Positions 42,307-54,562 of a DNA stretch of 64,000 nucleotides are shown here, piece after piece. Source of the DNA: Euptelea pleiosperma (taxonomy: Eukaryota > Streptophyta > Magnoliopsida > Ranunculales > Eupteleaceae); NCBI GenBank assembly GCA_035048495.1, contig CM068547.1:31317913-31381912 (forward strand). Reading direction: 5' to 3'. The notes below the pieces were generated by a model. It made no database searches. It was not told where the DNA came from and saw nothing but the letters and a program-made list of their open reading frames with translations. Position numbers and translations under genes: made by a program. Positions within the stretch are counted from its first letter, which is position 1; each line of letters begins with the position of its first letter.

Positions 42307-45024
42307 ATAGAGAACACTTACGTTGCACGTGTTTGTTGTAAAAGTTTTTTTTTTTTCATTTTGTGGGGGATTTTTTCTGAGATCCCGCACCTATTCCAAC
42401 CTTCCAGGAATCGTCGTTATGATTTCCCGCACACAACCAAAGCATAAACATGAGAGAGGGAGGAAGAAGAGCACGCTCACACAAGGTTTTTACATATAGT
42501 TCCCTATAACAATGGGTACGTCCCCGAGCTCTTAGAGCCATTCAGTATGTAATCTCCTCTTACAAGTTTGTCTCACTCACAACTCATTTCTTTCTCTCCT
42601 TCTTATCAGGCAAGGGATCTAATTTATAACATTTACAACATATTTAGTCCTTCTATAATTAGGATCCTATTTATATGCAATTAAAATCTCTACTAGATAA
42701 AGACCTTTCAAAATAATAAGTTTCCTCTCACTAAGATTCCTTGTTGTAGTGCGATTAGGGTACCAAATCCTTATATTCTTGGAGTGTTCTCAACGTTCAA
42801 CTTCAGTGTTGAGCGGACATATTAAAATTCGGTAATGAGCTGCATGTCTTAAGGAAAAGTTTACCTTCTCGAATAGGCTATGAAATTCCCTTATTATTAT
42901 TACAAATATCCTAGGGGGGGGTGTTGAATAGGACCGAATCGAGATCTTTAAAATTATACGGAAGTTAATTAAACCAATTAAGACTAATTTAGAGAATATT
43001 AACCTATAAACACAAACCTGGTATACCTTTTGAGTTTGGATCACCTTAGGATATCTTTGAACACTTCCAAGACTTCCCAAACTAATTGAAGATGAATTGA
43101 TCTTTGATGTGCAAAGCTTGAGGCAACTTAAACTCAATATGCATTTTCCTTCACCTTGAACTTTCTATTCTTTAGTCGTTTCTTTGATATCCACAATCTT
43201 TAGCAAATGCCTCCATCTTGGTCGTAATGGGCTCGAAGTACTTTGTTTGGTCTCCCTTGAAGCGTTTGATCAAATGATTTACCAGTACAATTTGATCTAA
43301 TGCACCTTTGTTCTTTATACATTATCTCTCTTAGATATTACATGATTTGGAATAGACAATGACAAATACAATATGACATATACTTGTCATAGAATTGACA
43401 ATATAATAAAATGTAACTTTATAGATTGAACTTTCCTTTCAAATGATGTGGAGCTATACAACACGTGGGCCAAGTCCCCCGAAGAGTATAAAGCATCAGA
43501 GTGGCTCAAGGATCACGTGCATCCTTGTGCAGAACTAAGAAAAAGTCTGATGGAGCTGTCCAATAACTTTTTCTTATTGAAATAGGGTTTTACAAAATTG
43601 AGGGGAGCCTGCCCAGGACCTCTGCTGATCCAATATGAGCTCCATTGGACTCTCTTAGGCTCAAATGGGCTCCACTGAGAGTCTAGAATGCATTCTGATG
43701 TGGTGCATTGCATTCAATCTTTCACATGTACCAATTCATATTGTGCAACATTATATACTCACAATTTTGTTAACTTGGTATTCATAAGAATGGGCCATAG
43801 GATTGAACCCATATGATAAATACTAACAATTTTGACACAACACCCCCTCATGTTATCTTTGAAATTTGACATGCCCCCACAATTTGAAAATGCTTAACCC
43901 CATGACCCAGTTCACTGTCTATGACTACGAATTAACCCAAATTAATAATTTTTTTGAAGGACCAAAATGCCATTTTCTACAATCTTAGGCTAAGAACATT
44001 TGCGTTTGGGCTAAAACTCAAAGCAAAATGAAATGATTGTGGTGAATAGGGCTGCACTTGGGTGAGCCCAACCCGAGCCCGACGAACTCAACCTAACTTC
44101 GAGTTAGGCTTAGGTTGGGTATGCAAAAAGTGTCAATTTCAGATCTAATTTTTGTGGTTTCTTATCCCCACAACTTACACGACTTAGGTGTTCCATATTC
44201 TTATAAATAGAGCACTCTTGAGCTATATAATTCACACAACAAGAGAGAAAAAAAATTAGCTTTCTATACTAATAATAGTCCTTATTATTGAAGAGAAAGA
44301 GCCCTGACTTTAAATACTTACCTTGTGAGGTTTTCTCTTCTGAAAATTAAAGTTGAGAGCTTGATCCATATTCTGCATAGGTTTTCCATTTAGAATCTTA
44401 ACCTAATAGTCAGAGAGTGCCAGTTGACTCAACACTCTTGAGCAACAATGGGGTTTAGGGTGTACTGAATCATTTACCCTCAATAGAGACTATGGTGTGA
44501 GAATTAAGATCGGGGTGTACTGATCAAATGTAAGTTTGGGGTGTACCAAACTGAACAAGCAGCAACGGCTTCGTGATTGCACGGCCGTGTGTGGATTCGT
44601 AGCGTAGACCAGATGACGTGGAAGCACTGGTAGTGAGCCCTAGCTAAGGTTGGAAGTAGCATTTATAACGGTACTGCACAGGTAACTTCTTTAACTCAGA
44701 ACTTTTCAGTTAGTGATACTTTTCGTCTAGACGTGGTCCCGTGGTTTTTCCTTGGCTAAGGTTTCACGTAAAAAGATCGTATGTGTTATGAGTTGTTTGA
44801 TTTCCGCAATATTGTTTAATTAACTCAAACGGCATGAAGATATATTTGATTTTAGTCGGTTGAGAATCCTTTCATTACCAATCAACTATTTTATTTTGGT
44901 ATGAGATTTTATTTACCTCTATTAGACTAGTAAAGCTGTTTAGGTTAAAGTAATTTTTAATATATAATCAACCCCCATTCTAAGCATTTATATAAAGAGA
45001 ACGAACAGTTATTTCAAAACTAAG
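42307..45024. other. Intergenic between TORMOZ and ITPK1, no gene recognised
   Basis: AT-rich sequence without a supported gene. Similarities noted: 43830-43960 to the reverse complement of 4440-4650, and GGGCTGCACTTGGGTGAGCC at 44049 to the hAT-like end at 53416. Short open frames (such as 42790-43137 and 43513-43713) have no recognisable domain. Confidence 0.4.
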
Positions 45025-45415
45025 GATGGGCAAAACATCTACACGGTCGGTGGTCTCTAAGAGTGTGCCATGTGGGTCATAATATGGTCCATCATCAACA
45101 TGGATGTTTTGAAAAAAAATAACAAAAACAAAAAAGATAGTTAATTAAGTTACCCCATACATACCTCATTATTAAAATAGTAACGATTACATGGTTCAAG
45201 AGCCATATATGTTATTATCATGTTGCATAGTGGTGTCGTTTTGTCATTGGCCAAATAATAATTAAAATCTACATGTAATAAAAACAATGAAAAAGACTAA
45301 TCCAACGGATAGAAATAACTAATCAAGATGATTTTTTGTATGTAGGTCCACCTAGGGATGAGCAAAACATATATACGGTCATCGAGCTTTAAGAGTATGC
45401 CATGTAAGGTGCTGC
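45025..45415. repeat. Foldback family, fragmentary copy C
   Basis: Two pieces in the same orientation: 45025-45085 (GATGGGCAAAACATC to GTGCCATGTGGGTCATAA) and 45298-45415 (GATAGAAATAACTAATCAAG to GAGTATGCCATGTAAGGTG). Both correspond to right arms of the family; left arms are missing. Confidence 0.65.
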
Positions 45416-45454
45416 CACGTGGAAGGTGCACATGCATTGCATGTGGGCATTCCC

Positions 45455-45496
45455 TAGTGAAATATGAAGATATAGAGCCCGGTTGGAGTTGCTCTA
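45455..45496. repeat. Solo end of a PIF/Harbinger MITE
   Basis: GGTTGGAGTTGCTCTAA at 45481-45497, preceded by GATATAGAGCCC, matches the right terminus of the GAGCAACTCCAACC family. The left end is not found. Confidence 0.5.
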
Positions 45497-45534
45497 AGAC
45501 TGAAAATTGTATTTTCAATCAAGTATTAAAATTT

Positions 45535-46410
45535 CAGTTGAATGGTGCATGCCCTCTTCCATTGCCCAACTTCAACCAGAATCTGGTTTGGCTCCACTCT
45601 TTCACTCCGCACTGATCTTATGTCAGCCAATGATTGTTGCTTGTGGTTTTTAACACTTCTAAATCTTTCCTCAAGCAAGGACAAAGAAAAAATATATCGC
45701 CTGGCTTATTCTTGTATCCTTCTTTGGCACTTGTGGATTAATCGTAATGCTGCTACCTTCTCGAACACTCACTTGCTTGCCCTAGAACTTCTTGCCTCAA
45801 TTCCATCATATGTTCTACCCTTTGTCGGATGTGCCTTGCTTATGAATAGAGCTCTTTCCCATTGGACCCCCCCTCCGGCGGGCTGGTATAAAGTCAACTC
45901 GGATGGAGCTCGGGTTAGCTCCACACATCAGACGGGCTTTGGTTTTATTATTTGGAATGCTGCTAATGTTTGCATCTTGGCAGGAGGTCAAACTAGCAGA
46001 TCTTCCTCTGCGGAAGAGGCTGAAGCCAAGGCGTTGAGATGGGGAATGCAAGAAGCAGCGTCTCTCGGTCTTTGTTTTTTTATGGTGGAATCGGATGCAT
46101 CCACTCTTATTGCACAGCTGTCTCACAACTCTTCCTTTTTGGGGCTCCAATCATCTCTTGTTGCTGTGGATATTTTATATCTTGCTTGCTCTTTTGAACA
46201 AGTAAATTTTTGTTTATGTTTTAGAGATTGTAATACTGCTGCTCACTGTTTTGCCTCTAAGGCCTTATTTGAATAGTCTCTTTTTGTCTGGTCCTCCTTC
46301 CCCTGCTTTCGTTTATTACTTTTTGTGCCAAGGAGGGTGGACAACCAATGGACTCTTTTGGTGTTTTAGCTCTTTTATAAAAGGATTGGTTTACAACAAA
46401 AAAAAAAAAA
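45535..46410 (+). mobile_element. 5'-truncated LINE: zinc finger end plus RNase H domain
   Basis: The open frame to the stop at 46276 (from ALFHCPTSTRIWFGS) starts in the RVT zinc-binding region and continues through a linker into a plant LINE-type RNase H domain: WTPPPAGWYKVNSDGA, the acidic EEAEAKALRWGMQEA, FMVESDASTLI and NFCLCFRDCNTAAHCFA. The 3' end carries a poly(A) run at 46399-46410. The frame is intact over about 240 codons although the element is truncated, which implies a fairly recent insertion. Not a host gene. A clear TSD was not found. Confidence 0.85.
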
Positions 46411-46799
46411 CAAGGCCAAAAAAGTCAAACCTTTTAATGTTGTCTTCTTGTACACATGGGGACCTTTGAGAGAGCTTGTATCATTTTTTATACTAAAAAG
46501 TCTAAAAGCTTGCACCATAAGTTTTCTATTTCTACGAGATTGGTTTATAAGCAATTGGGCCTAAAACACTAGATCATTGTAGGAAGTTCCAACCATGGAC
46601 TTAGATATTTAGCCCAAGATGGACCCCAAGCAAACCGGACCTCAAAAGCCCATCATGCCAGCTGCACCCATTTGCTAGTAGCTCCAGCTAATTGTTTGTC
46701 CCAACAATTTTGATGTTTACACCTGAAACAACTTGCCTAAGCCCTGAAATGGCTCCTTTGTTCATTGTTTTTCCCAATTTAGATCCTTTACCCTAGAGT
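46411..46799. other. Intergenic, nothing recognised
   Basis: No gene and no repeat border seen between the LINE tail and the hAT element. Confidence 0.4.
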
Positions 46800-47368
46800 C
46801 AGTGGCGGAGCCAGGAAAGGGTCCACCCTCAACTTTAAAAGTTTCAGTAAGGAATTTTATTAAGTCCGACTAGAGCTACACCCATTTCTTACATCCAATT
46901 TTTACACTTGGAGGTGGGGGCCACATAGAGATCATGTTGGACAATCCAACCATACATTGAGCTGTTTTTGCATGATGATCACCATCACCAAAATTTATTT
47001 CATTTCGAGATTGCCAACCATATAAAAAATTGACCCAAAATAATGGTTTAATTGGATGGTATGGATTTTTCAAATTAAAGTCTATTTTTCTTGAGGTTAG
47101 GAATGTCGAATTTTCCTGATTTTTTGTGAGGAGGTAACCATAGCATGAAAAACTCATTGTCCGGTTGGATTATGCAACATGATCTCCACGTGGGCCCCAC
47201 CCTGGGTGTAAGAACTAGATGTAAGAAATGGTTGTAGCTACAGATGGACTCTTTTCTTTTTTTCAAAGTACCCTTTTGCCCACCTTGGAAATGTACACTT
47301 TTGCCCACCCTGGAATAAAATATGTACAGTATTGCCCACTCTTGAACAAAATCCTGGCTCCGCCACTG
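46800..47368. mobile_element. Non-autonomous hAT element, 8-bp TSD
   Basis: 569 bp with near-perfect TIRs CAGTGGCGGAGCCAGGA (46800-46816) and TCCTGGCTCCGCCACTG (47352-47368), and perfect 8-bp TSD CCTAGAGT (46792-46799 and 47369-47376). The CAGTGGCGGAGCCAGG terminus is widespread in plant hAT elements. No transposase; open frames inside show no domains. Confidence 0.92.
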
Positions 47369-47620
47369 CCTAGAGTGATGGGTAGCCTACCCAACACCTT
47401 GTCTCTTGGCTTGTCACGTACTCCAAAATATGGGTAACGGACTTGATAAAAGAAGACTAGAAGAGTTATGTGGCAAGCTATTTGTTGTGTCACCAATAAA
47501 AAATGATTTATTTCTAATATTTCCTCCTAGTGGTTAGGTTTCCTTTGATGCACGCATGCTTAGGTTACGGTTGTAGCCCAAGAGGAGTGCACGTGTTCTG
47601 GCACTCGTTCTATTTACGTT

Positions 47621-47972
47621 ACATGTTTGGGTTGGGCTCGGGGGACACCCATTTTGGCGTACCCACATAGAAGATGAATCAATGGCTGATTTTTGGTCGG
47701 GATGATCTCCTCACCGTATAGATCACCCCAACAAAAAATCAGCCCATTCTGAAATTTCTAACCCCATCAAATGTGGTTTTCAAGTTACACGGTAAAAATG
47801 GCGGTCCATAATTCTTCAGCTTCTAAACCAGTCTATGAATATCAGAATGATTTGAATTTTTGTGAGGATGATCTCCTCACAATAGAGATCATCCTCACCA
47901 AAAATCAGCCATTGATTCATCTTCTATATTGGTACATCAAAATGGGTGTCCCCCGAGCCTGACCCTACATGT
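47621..47972. mobile_element. Foldback element with ~95-bp arms
   Basis: The left arm (ACATGTTTGGGTTGGGCTCG then GGGGACACCCATTTTGG and GAAGATGAATCAATGGCTGA) is matched in complement by the right arm ending CCCCCGAGCCTGACCCTACA TGT. The centre is about 150 bp. The long-TIR form suggests a Mutator-like MITE; a TSD was not readable. Confidence 0.75.
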
Positions 47973-48358
47973 TTTAGCCCAACAAAATGAGGCATATCTT
48001 TTACCTAGCTTTCTTTAGAAAAAGAAAAAAGAAAAAGACAGAAGCAAGTGCCATCCCACGTGTGAGAAATTGATTCTTTTTGCCATATGGCTGGGCCCAA
48101 ACTTACCACCCGGGGAGAGGGGAGAGAGTGAGATGGCAAAACACATGGGTCCTCTCTGTTTTTGGCAGTGTCTAAAACTATGATATAAGATATTGTTTGG
48201 TTTCAACTTTCAACACTAATAAAAGTGCAACTCCACCTTATATGGGCTAGTAGGTAGCACGTGTGTTGAGTATGAGTGATTGTAGGAGCATTTTTGGAAG
48301 AGGTAGCACTTTCTGTTTTGGCATTTTTGGAAGAGAGAGAGATGGGATGTCTTTCTAC

Positions 48359-48629
48359 CATGGTTTAAAAAACGGCCGTTGTAACAAAAATAACGGCTGT
48401 TATAACGGATTCGGACCTTCCCCGTTATGTTAAAACGTTTAAAAACTAACGGACATTATTTTCGTTATAATGGCCGTTATTTTCCTTTATTGTTTCGTTA
48501 TTTTTCCATTTTCCCCTTTTTTCTTGTTATTTTTCATTTTTGCCCATGAGCGTTACAATTTGTTATAACAGAAAAAATGGTAACGCCCTCAGTCCGTTAT
48601 ACTGTTATAACGGCCCCTTTTAAACCTTG
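48359..48629. mobile_element. hAT-like MITE (CATGGTTTAAAA family), 8-bp TSD
   Basis: 271 bp with termini CATGGTTTAAAAAACGGCC and GGCCCCTTTTAAACCTTG. Flanks CTTTCTAC (48351-48358) and CTTTCTAT (48630-48637) match at 7 of 8. The best-bounded copy of its family in the window. Confidence 0.8.
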
Positions 48630-48824
48630 CTTTCTATATGACTTCCAAAAATGCAATCTTAATTCTTATTTGGGCCGACCCAAGGTGCACCTCTATTTTT
48701 TGATCTGTGGTCCACTTTGGTGCTTTCACTTTGATAGTTTGGAATAACTATTACAGTTGCAACATCACATTTGTTGCTGTGTACCGATCCCAAACGCGTT
48801 ACAATCGTTGCCATTGAAGACGGG

Positions 48825-49110
48825 CCATAGTATGAGCTACGTGGCACAATTTTAAAGCCCACCGACCGTATGTATGTTTGGCACATCCTAGAATAACTTA
48901 CATACAAAAATTCAACCTGATTAGTAATTTCTATCTGCTGGATTAGAGTCTTTTCCATGGTTTATTTTTAATCGAGGATTTCGAGCATTATTTGGGGTAC
49001 TCAGATCCAAAGATTTGAAATCACTAATTGGTATGTAGGTCCATCTAGGAATAGGCCAAACATCTATATGGTCACTGGTCTCTAAGAGTGTGCCACGTGA
49101 CTAATGTAGT
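48825..49110. mobile_element. Foldback family, copy D
   Basis: From TATGAGCTACGTGGCACA through GACCGTATGTATGTTTGG, AACCTGATTAGTAATTTCT and GTTTATTTTTAATCGAGG to GAGTGTGCCACGTGACTAAT. Both arms and the centre are present; the right arm is about 30 bp shorter than in E. Confidence 0.75.
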
Positions 49111-49470
49111 CCCGGACGTCGGCGTGCTGAACAACTTGTGAAGATGAGTCTCTTTTGAAGCCCCTTTTGAATCCTGCGTCATCCCGGATGTCAGCCTCTT
49201 TTGAAGCCCTCTTTTGTGAAAATTCAACCCAGTTTTAGCCTTATAATAGTATCGATGTACATACATAAGTGTACATGTACATAGATAAGTGTATGCGACT
49301 AAGAGTGTGCCACATGACTCATACTGTAGTCCCGGATGCAGGCTTGCCGAACAACTTGTGAAGATGAGCTTCTTTTGAAGCCCGCATCAACCCGGATGTC
49401 AGCCACTTTTGAAGCCCTCTTTTGTGAAAATTCAACCCGCTTTTGGACTTATAATAGTAGTAGGTGGAAC
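49080..49470. repeat. ~220-bp tandem duplication between foldback copies D and E
   Basis: AGAGTGTGCCACGTGACTAA followed by TGTAGTCCCGGACG (49085) recurs at 49302 as AGAGTGTGCCACATGACTCA then TGTAGTCCCGGATG. Both continue with ACAACTTGTGAAGATGAG and GAAGCCCTCTTTTGTGAAAA. About 85-90% identical. Confidence 0.75.
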
Positions 49471-49494
49471 GCCATGGAATGCATGTGCACCTTA

Positions 49495-49805
49495 CACATG
49501 GAAGGACCTTACACATGGCACACTCGTAGAGATCACTGACCGTATTGATGTTTGGCCCATCCTTAGGTAGACCTATGTGCAGAAAATCAGCCTAATTAGT
49601 GGTTTTTAAGGATTTAATTGGAGTCGTTTTCATGGGTTGATTTTTAACCATGGATTTCAAGCAATATTTAGGGTACTCAGATCCAAAGGTTTGAAATCAC
49701 TAATCAGACTGATATTTGGTATATAGGCCCACCTAGGGATGGGACAAACATCCATAAAGTCAGTGGTCTCTAAGAGTGTGCCACGTGGCTTATACAGTTG
49801 TCCCT
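49495..49805. mobile_element. Foldback family, copy E
   Basis: Complete arms: CATGGCACACTCGTAGAGAT, ATCAGCCTAATTAGTGGTTT, centre TTTTCATGGGTTGATTTTTA, then GAAATCACTAATCAGACTGA and GTGTGCCACGTGGCTTATA. Useful as an uninterrupted comparison for copy A. Confidence 0.8.
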
Positions 49806-50453
49806 CATCATGATATGGGTGTGCCGGACAACTTGAAGTGTGAAAGGGCATTTAATGAGAGAAGGTTTTGCCTTTGAAAGTAGAGAGACCTTTAACTGTG
49901 ACAACCGTGGGTGGCGCTACCAGTTTTTGTAGATAGATATACATGGACATAGACAAGGCGTACGTGAGGTACAACTAAGTGTACGGGCAATGATGTTGTG
50001 CCAGGTTAACCCTGGTGTACCTGCTGCAATATGATTGGGCGCAGGATCGCCGCTTCTAAATTTCCGCCGCTTCAAAAAATTTATCCAAGCTCGAGTATTT
50101 GATGATATTGATATATGTGAACATGCGTGAGAAAACACATATGGAGCTCATGATCAAATATGCTAGCCGGAGGGTTTTTTTTAATAAGGTTGGCAAAAAT
50201 TTTAAGAAACGTCATATGATTTCAGCCATCCTGGCACACACTTGTGGGGATTGTTTATAAAATGATTCCTTCAAAAGTGAGGAGAATATTATAAAGACTA
50301 CTTATCCACTGCAGACCTAAGGATGAGGAAAAAAACAGAAAGTTCAAATTTAAAAATATTGAATGGACACTCCCACTTTCTTTTTCATCAATTCTTCCCT
50401 TGAGCTTGAAGATTGGTTGAATTAGTAAGATCTCTTGTACTTCTTTAAATTAA
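49806..50453. other. Intergenic, nothing recognised
   Basis: No gene or bounded repeat identified. Confidence 0.4.
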
Positions 50454-50765
50454 AGGCGTGTTTGATTGCACAGAAATTTTTTCTGAGAAAATACGTCTGG
50501 CTGGGAAATGTCTTTAATGACTCTGATTGATTGCAACAGAGAACACATATTTCAATTAGGTGAGCAAATGAAGGCGTATTTTCAGGTTGAAATGAATTTC
50601 ACCTATCTTGATGGGAAATGAATTCCCGGCTTAGTAGGGAAAATTATCCAGGTTTTAATAGCTTGGTAGGGAAAATTATACAGATTTTAAATGGCAATTT
50701 AACAATGGACAGTTGTGTTTTCCCAAGGAAAATGAAATTTTCCTACTTGACAATCAAACACGCCC
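50454..50765. mobile_element. PIF/Harbinger-like MITE, TSD TAA
   Basis: 312 bp; ends AGGCGTGTTTGATTG and CAATCAAACACGCCC; TAA at 50451-50453 and 50766-50768. Interior matches 18900-19196. Non-coding. Confidence 0.85.
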
Positions 50766-50989
50766 TAAGTTTACTCCCTATATTTTGAAGCAAAACACAA
50801 TGAGCATTTTATAGTGGATTGATTTTGTATAAAAATCTGAACTTGAAGCGATTAAAACTGGAACCATAGAAAGATCGTAAAATCGATCAAATAACACAAT
50901 CAAGAGCTTGAAAATTTGTAGAAACTCAACTTTCTTGGGTTTGAAGATGCCAACTTTCTAAGTTGATAAGGTTTGCGAGTGTCAACAGG

Positions 50990-51240
50990 ACCGTCTTTAG
51001 CCCACCCCTTGTTGGATATACAAACCAAAAATCAACCTGATTGGTTATCTCTAGCCATAGATTTTAGTACTTTTTAGGATTGATTCTAGGCACTAGATTT
51101 GCAAGCATGTTTTTTGCGAAGAAAATCCAATGGCTAGAAATCATCAATCAAGCTGATTTTTAGAGTGTTTATCCACCAATAGGTAGGCTGAACATCCATG
51201 CAGTCATTAGGCCCACAAAACAATCTATGTGGGGGCTGTG
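50990..51240. repeat. Foldback family, diverged copy F
   Basis: AAAAATCAACCTGATTGGTT and AATCATCAATCAAGCTGATT face each other; GAACATCCATGCAGTCATTA follows. Much more diverged than the other copies and without the usual GCCACGTGGC ends. Confidence 0.55.
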
Positions 51241-51426
51241 AGAGTCTTCTGCACAGATTGCAACGGGATTACGGGAGTCCTCTACATCCAAATTTTTCCA
51301 TACTTTTGATTGTCATGCATAGTTGTTTCATAAGATTTTCTACTATATAGTTAATTTTTAATTAAGGCCTTATATGAAGTTTTCGCCTTAGGCCTCAACT
51401 TGCATCGAGACGGCCTTGAGTGTCGA

Positions 51427-51706
51427 TACCACATATCTGGGTTTAAAAAATGCCTCCTCTCTTCCCCAATCCAAAAAGTAAAAAATAAAAAATAAATTTT
51501 TTTTTGAAGGGGTTGATATGCCCATCCATTTTGGTGTTAGTCAACAACGTTGATTGACAGTCAAGGGGATACCACATACCTGGGTTAAAAAAATGCCTCC
51601 TCTCTTCCCCAATCCAAAAAATAAATAAATATTTTTTTTTTGAAGGGGTTGATATGCCCGTCCATTTTGGTGTTAGTCAACAACGTTGATTGACAGTCAA
51701 GGGGAT
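51427..51706. repeat. ~140-bp tandem duplication
   Basis: Units 51427-51569 and 51570-51706 both contain TGCCTCCTCTCTTCCCCAAT, a TAAA/T-rich tract, GAAGGGGTTGATATGCCC and GTTGATTGACAGTCAAGGGG. The only differences are a few substitutions and length changes in the A/T tract. Confidence 0.88.
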
Positions 51707-52239
51707 GACACTACTTTAAGTACAAGGGACGCTCACTAATTCAACCAAATTTCAAAGGAATAGTGCTAAAAATACCCATTTTTTAGTGAATTATATAACA
51801 CGCGTTTGAGGTACAACATGTGCTCGAGGCTGCCGAGAATCCACGTTACATGTCTGAGGCATTGCCGTCCCTGGGACGGCGGATGTGAAGTGCAAAATGG
51901 CAATCTCAAAGGACAGTTATATAATACTTATTTAGTGATTTAATTTATGTGATTAAACCCGGTTTTCAGTGCATGTGACAAAATCCCTAATTTTTTTTTA
52001 AAATTGGACTATGTATTTTAAAATGAATATGAAATAACCATGATTTTTTTTAATAGCCAGATGTTTGCATTGTGGGTGACATTAAGCTATCACGTTCAAG
52101 ATATGTTGTTAATAATCAATTCAAACAATATATAAAGTGGACCAAGTAACATAAGACGCCCTCATGAGTCTTTTTTTTGGATAAGCAATCTCTCCATCCG
52201 GGTCTCATTAATGTACGTATATTTTTTACTCTGCTGGGG
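51707..52239. other. Intergenic, nothing recognised
   Basis: AT-rich; no gene or bounded repeat identified. Confidence 0.4.
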
Positions 52240-52551
52240 GAGTTACCGTTAAAATGGATTGTAACGGACAGGGGCAAAAATGGAAAAAAAAAAGGATTTT
52301 AACAAATTTAAGGGGAAAAAATGGCGCTGAAATTTAAAAACGAAAAAATAGAATTTAACGAAAAAATAATAGATTTTAACAGAAATAACGGCCGTGTTTT
52401 TCCACAAAATTTTTCAGATTTTAACGATGTTAAAACGAGAAAAAAGGCCTTTATTTTTTAAGTGTCAAAACAGTTTTTAACGTAATGGGCTTGGGGCATT
52501 ATCGTTTTAATGGTCGTTAAAACCATTTAAACGGCGTTATTTTAAACCATG
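52240..52551. mobile_element. hAT-like MITE (CATGGTTTAAA family), inverted copy
   Basis: Contains GTTACCGTTAAAATGG, GGGCTTGGGGCATTATCG and the right terminus TTTTAAACCATG, so it matches the family in one orientation. Its left end has decayed and the border is approximate. Confidence 0.6.
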
Positions 52552-53415
52552 GAGAAGACTATGGACCATATTTATGACTTTCCTTCGATAAAAATGCAAT
52601 TTAGTGAATTACATGGTTAAAATAGGCCATTTTCTTGAAGTTTTGTAAAAAGAGATAAGGTGAATTATGAACCTTAAGGATTCGAATCCATCTTATAATT
52701 ATGAGTTAAGCCTGTGTCTTAGTGACGATAACACAAAAAAGAGATCCGATGGTCATCATAATTCAATCGAGTCAACTTTTCGGCAAGGAAGATCTCTTAG
52801 GGTCAAACATTCTCTTACTTCTGGTAGTTAAGTTGGATCAGACCGAAATCCTCATAAGCGCTATTGACCAAACACGGTCACTAATGTCTCTCCACTTGAC
52901 AAGATTAAATATTTAAAAAAAAAAAAAGAAGCAGTATTGTCAAGGTACTTGTCAAGTGGATAAGTACTAGTGACAAAAATGGATTCTCAAAAAAAAAATG
53001 CCATGCACCAAAGAATAGTATCTTGGAATAATTGAATCTAATATTCCAATCGCTGCCTATTTTGGGGGTGTCAGCATCGAGTTCGTTAATTTTTCGTGAA
53101 ACTTTCTCCTGCACAAGTTGCAACAAGAAGACATTTGTCCAATTGATCTACTTTTATTGTCATCTTCTTCGTTATCTGTTTATGGTGGAAAGTCGCCTTG
53201 GTCTGTAGTACTTGCTATCTTTCTATTCTTACGGGCTATCGCTCTTGCACTTTTCACAAATAAGTTGGATCGCAACTTACATTCTCACAAAGGACATAAA
53301 AGCACCGTCAATTTTGAAAGATCTGGGTACTTTACATTACCCAAAAATGACAATTGGGGCTTGTACCCATACTTATGAACCCTCTAAATATCATCATCAA
53401 GGATTAATGGCGCAT
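52552..53415. other. Intergenic, nothing recognised
   Basis: AT-rich; short frames at 53118-53502 have no domain. No gene supported. Confidence 0.4.
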
Positions 53416-53914
53416 CAGGGGGCTGCAACTTGGGTGGGTCAGGTCGGGTCGGGTGGGGGGTTAACCCTAACCCAATTCAACCTTAAAGGCTGTCAACCCT
53501 AACTCAAGGTCGGGCGTAAATTTTCCAACACTAGCCCAACTCTATCGAGTGGTCAATTTCTTAAATTTCAAAGAAAACATGATATTTTCAATATGAACCG
53601 ATCACATAAAATGTCGAAAATGTAGTTTCAAGTGCATTTTGTAATTTCACGCAAGGGTTATAGTTTACTAAGGACAAACATTCATGGGTTGCTGCATTTG
53701 CTAAAATCTAGTGTTATACTAATGCATATACGTAGTTTGTGTGTCGGTTCGAGTTGGGTTGGGTTGGGCCGCCTCAACCCTAACCCAACCCAATTTGATT
53801 GGGTTACCAAAAATCTGGCCCAAAACCAACCCAAGTTCTGAAAGGGCTAACCTAATCCAATCCTAACGTCGGGTTCAACCCGTCAGGCTCGGGTTGAGTC
53901 CGTCCAAGTTGCAG
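53416..53914. mobile_element. hAT-like element with GGGTCGGGTTGGG sub-repeats
   Basis: The termini GGGCTGCAACTTGGGTGGG and TCCGTCCAAGTTGCAGCTC are inverted repeats; sub-terminal GGTCGGGTCGGGT and GGGTTGAGTCC blocks are typical of a common plant hAT-type MITE. No clean 8-bp TSD (GCGCATCA versus TATCATCA-like). Its right part is also present in the second unit of the following tandem duplication (to about 55180). Confidence 0.6.
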
Positions 53915-54194
53915 CTCTATATCAAGCAAAACCATACTGAAAAATAGGCCCTTGGTTTGGAGATATGTGTTCGCACCTACACATGTGATTCCAGTGACAG
54001 TTCAATATCCGCATGAATCACATGTGAATTATCTTCGCTATCACGGAGTTGAGTGCCAATAGTCATTAAAGGCTGCATGTCAGTCACATTGGTTTCTTAA
54101 GTCACCTCTATGGGTGCAAGAGGGAAGGTCATGGGTTCCAATAGTGAAGGGTTGGTTGACATCCTAGATTCTTTGCTCGACGTTGGTAATAAGT

Positions 54195-54562
54195 GAGGTT
54201 GAACTTTGTTGACCGCCACTGGTCTCCAATATGAGCTGCGTGGTATATTCTTAGAGATTTCTGACCGTATGGATGAGTTGGTACAACCATAGATAGACAT
54301 TCAGACCAAAAAATTAGCCTGATTAAATATTTCTAAGCATTGGATTGGAGTCATCGGAGTCAGTTTTCATGGGTTGATTTTTAACTGTGGAATTTGAACA
54401 TTATTGACCATTATTTGGCGTACAAAGATCCAAAGGCTTGAAATCACTAATCAGGCTGATATTTGGTCTGTGGATCAGCCAAACATCCATTCGGTAAACA
54501 TCCTCTAAGAGCATGCCATGTGGCTCATACTGATGGCAGCGGTCAACAAAATGTTCTACTCC
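54195..54562. mobile_element. Foldback family, copy G, 8-bp TSD
   Basis: 368 bp from GAGGTTGAACTTTGTTGACC to GGTCAACAAAATGTTCTACT CC, flanked by TAATAAGT at 54187-54194 and 54563-54570. Centre TTTTCATGGGTTGATTTTTA ACTG is intact. The best-bounded member of the family. Confidence 0.85.

Noticed and set aside
45542..46276. Host gene for an RNase H-like protein
   Set aside because: Zinc-finger end plus RNase H and a poly(A) tail identify a truncated LINE.
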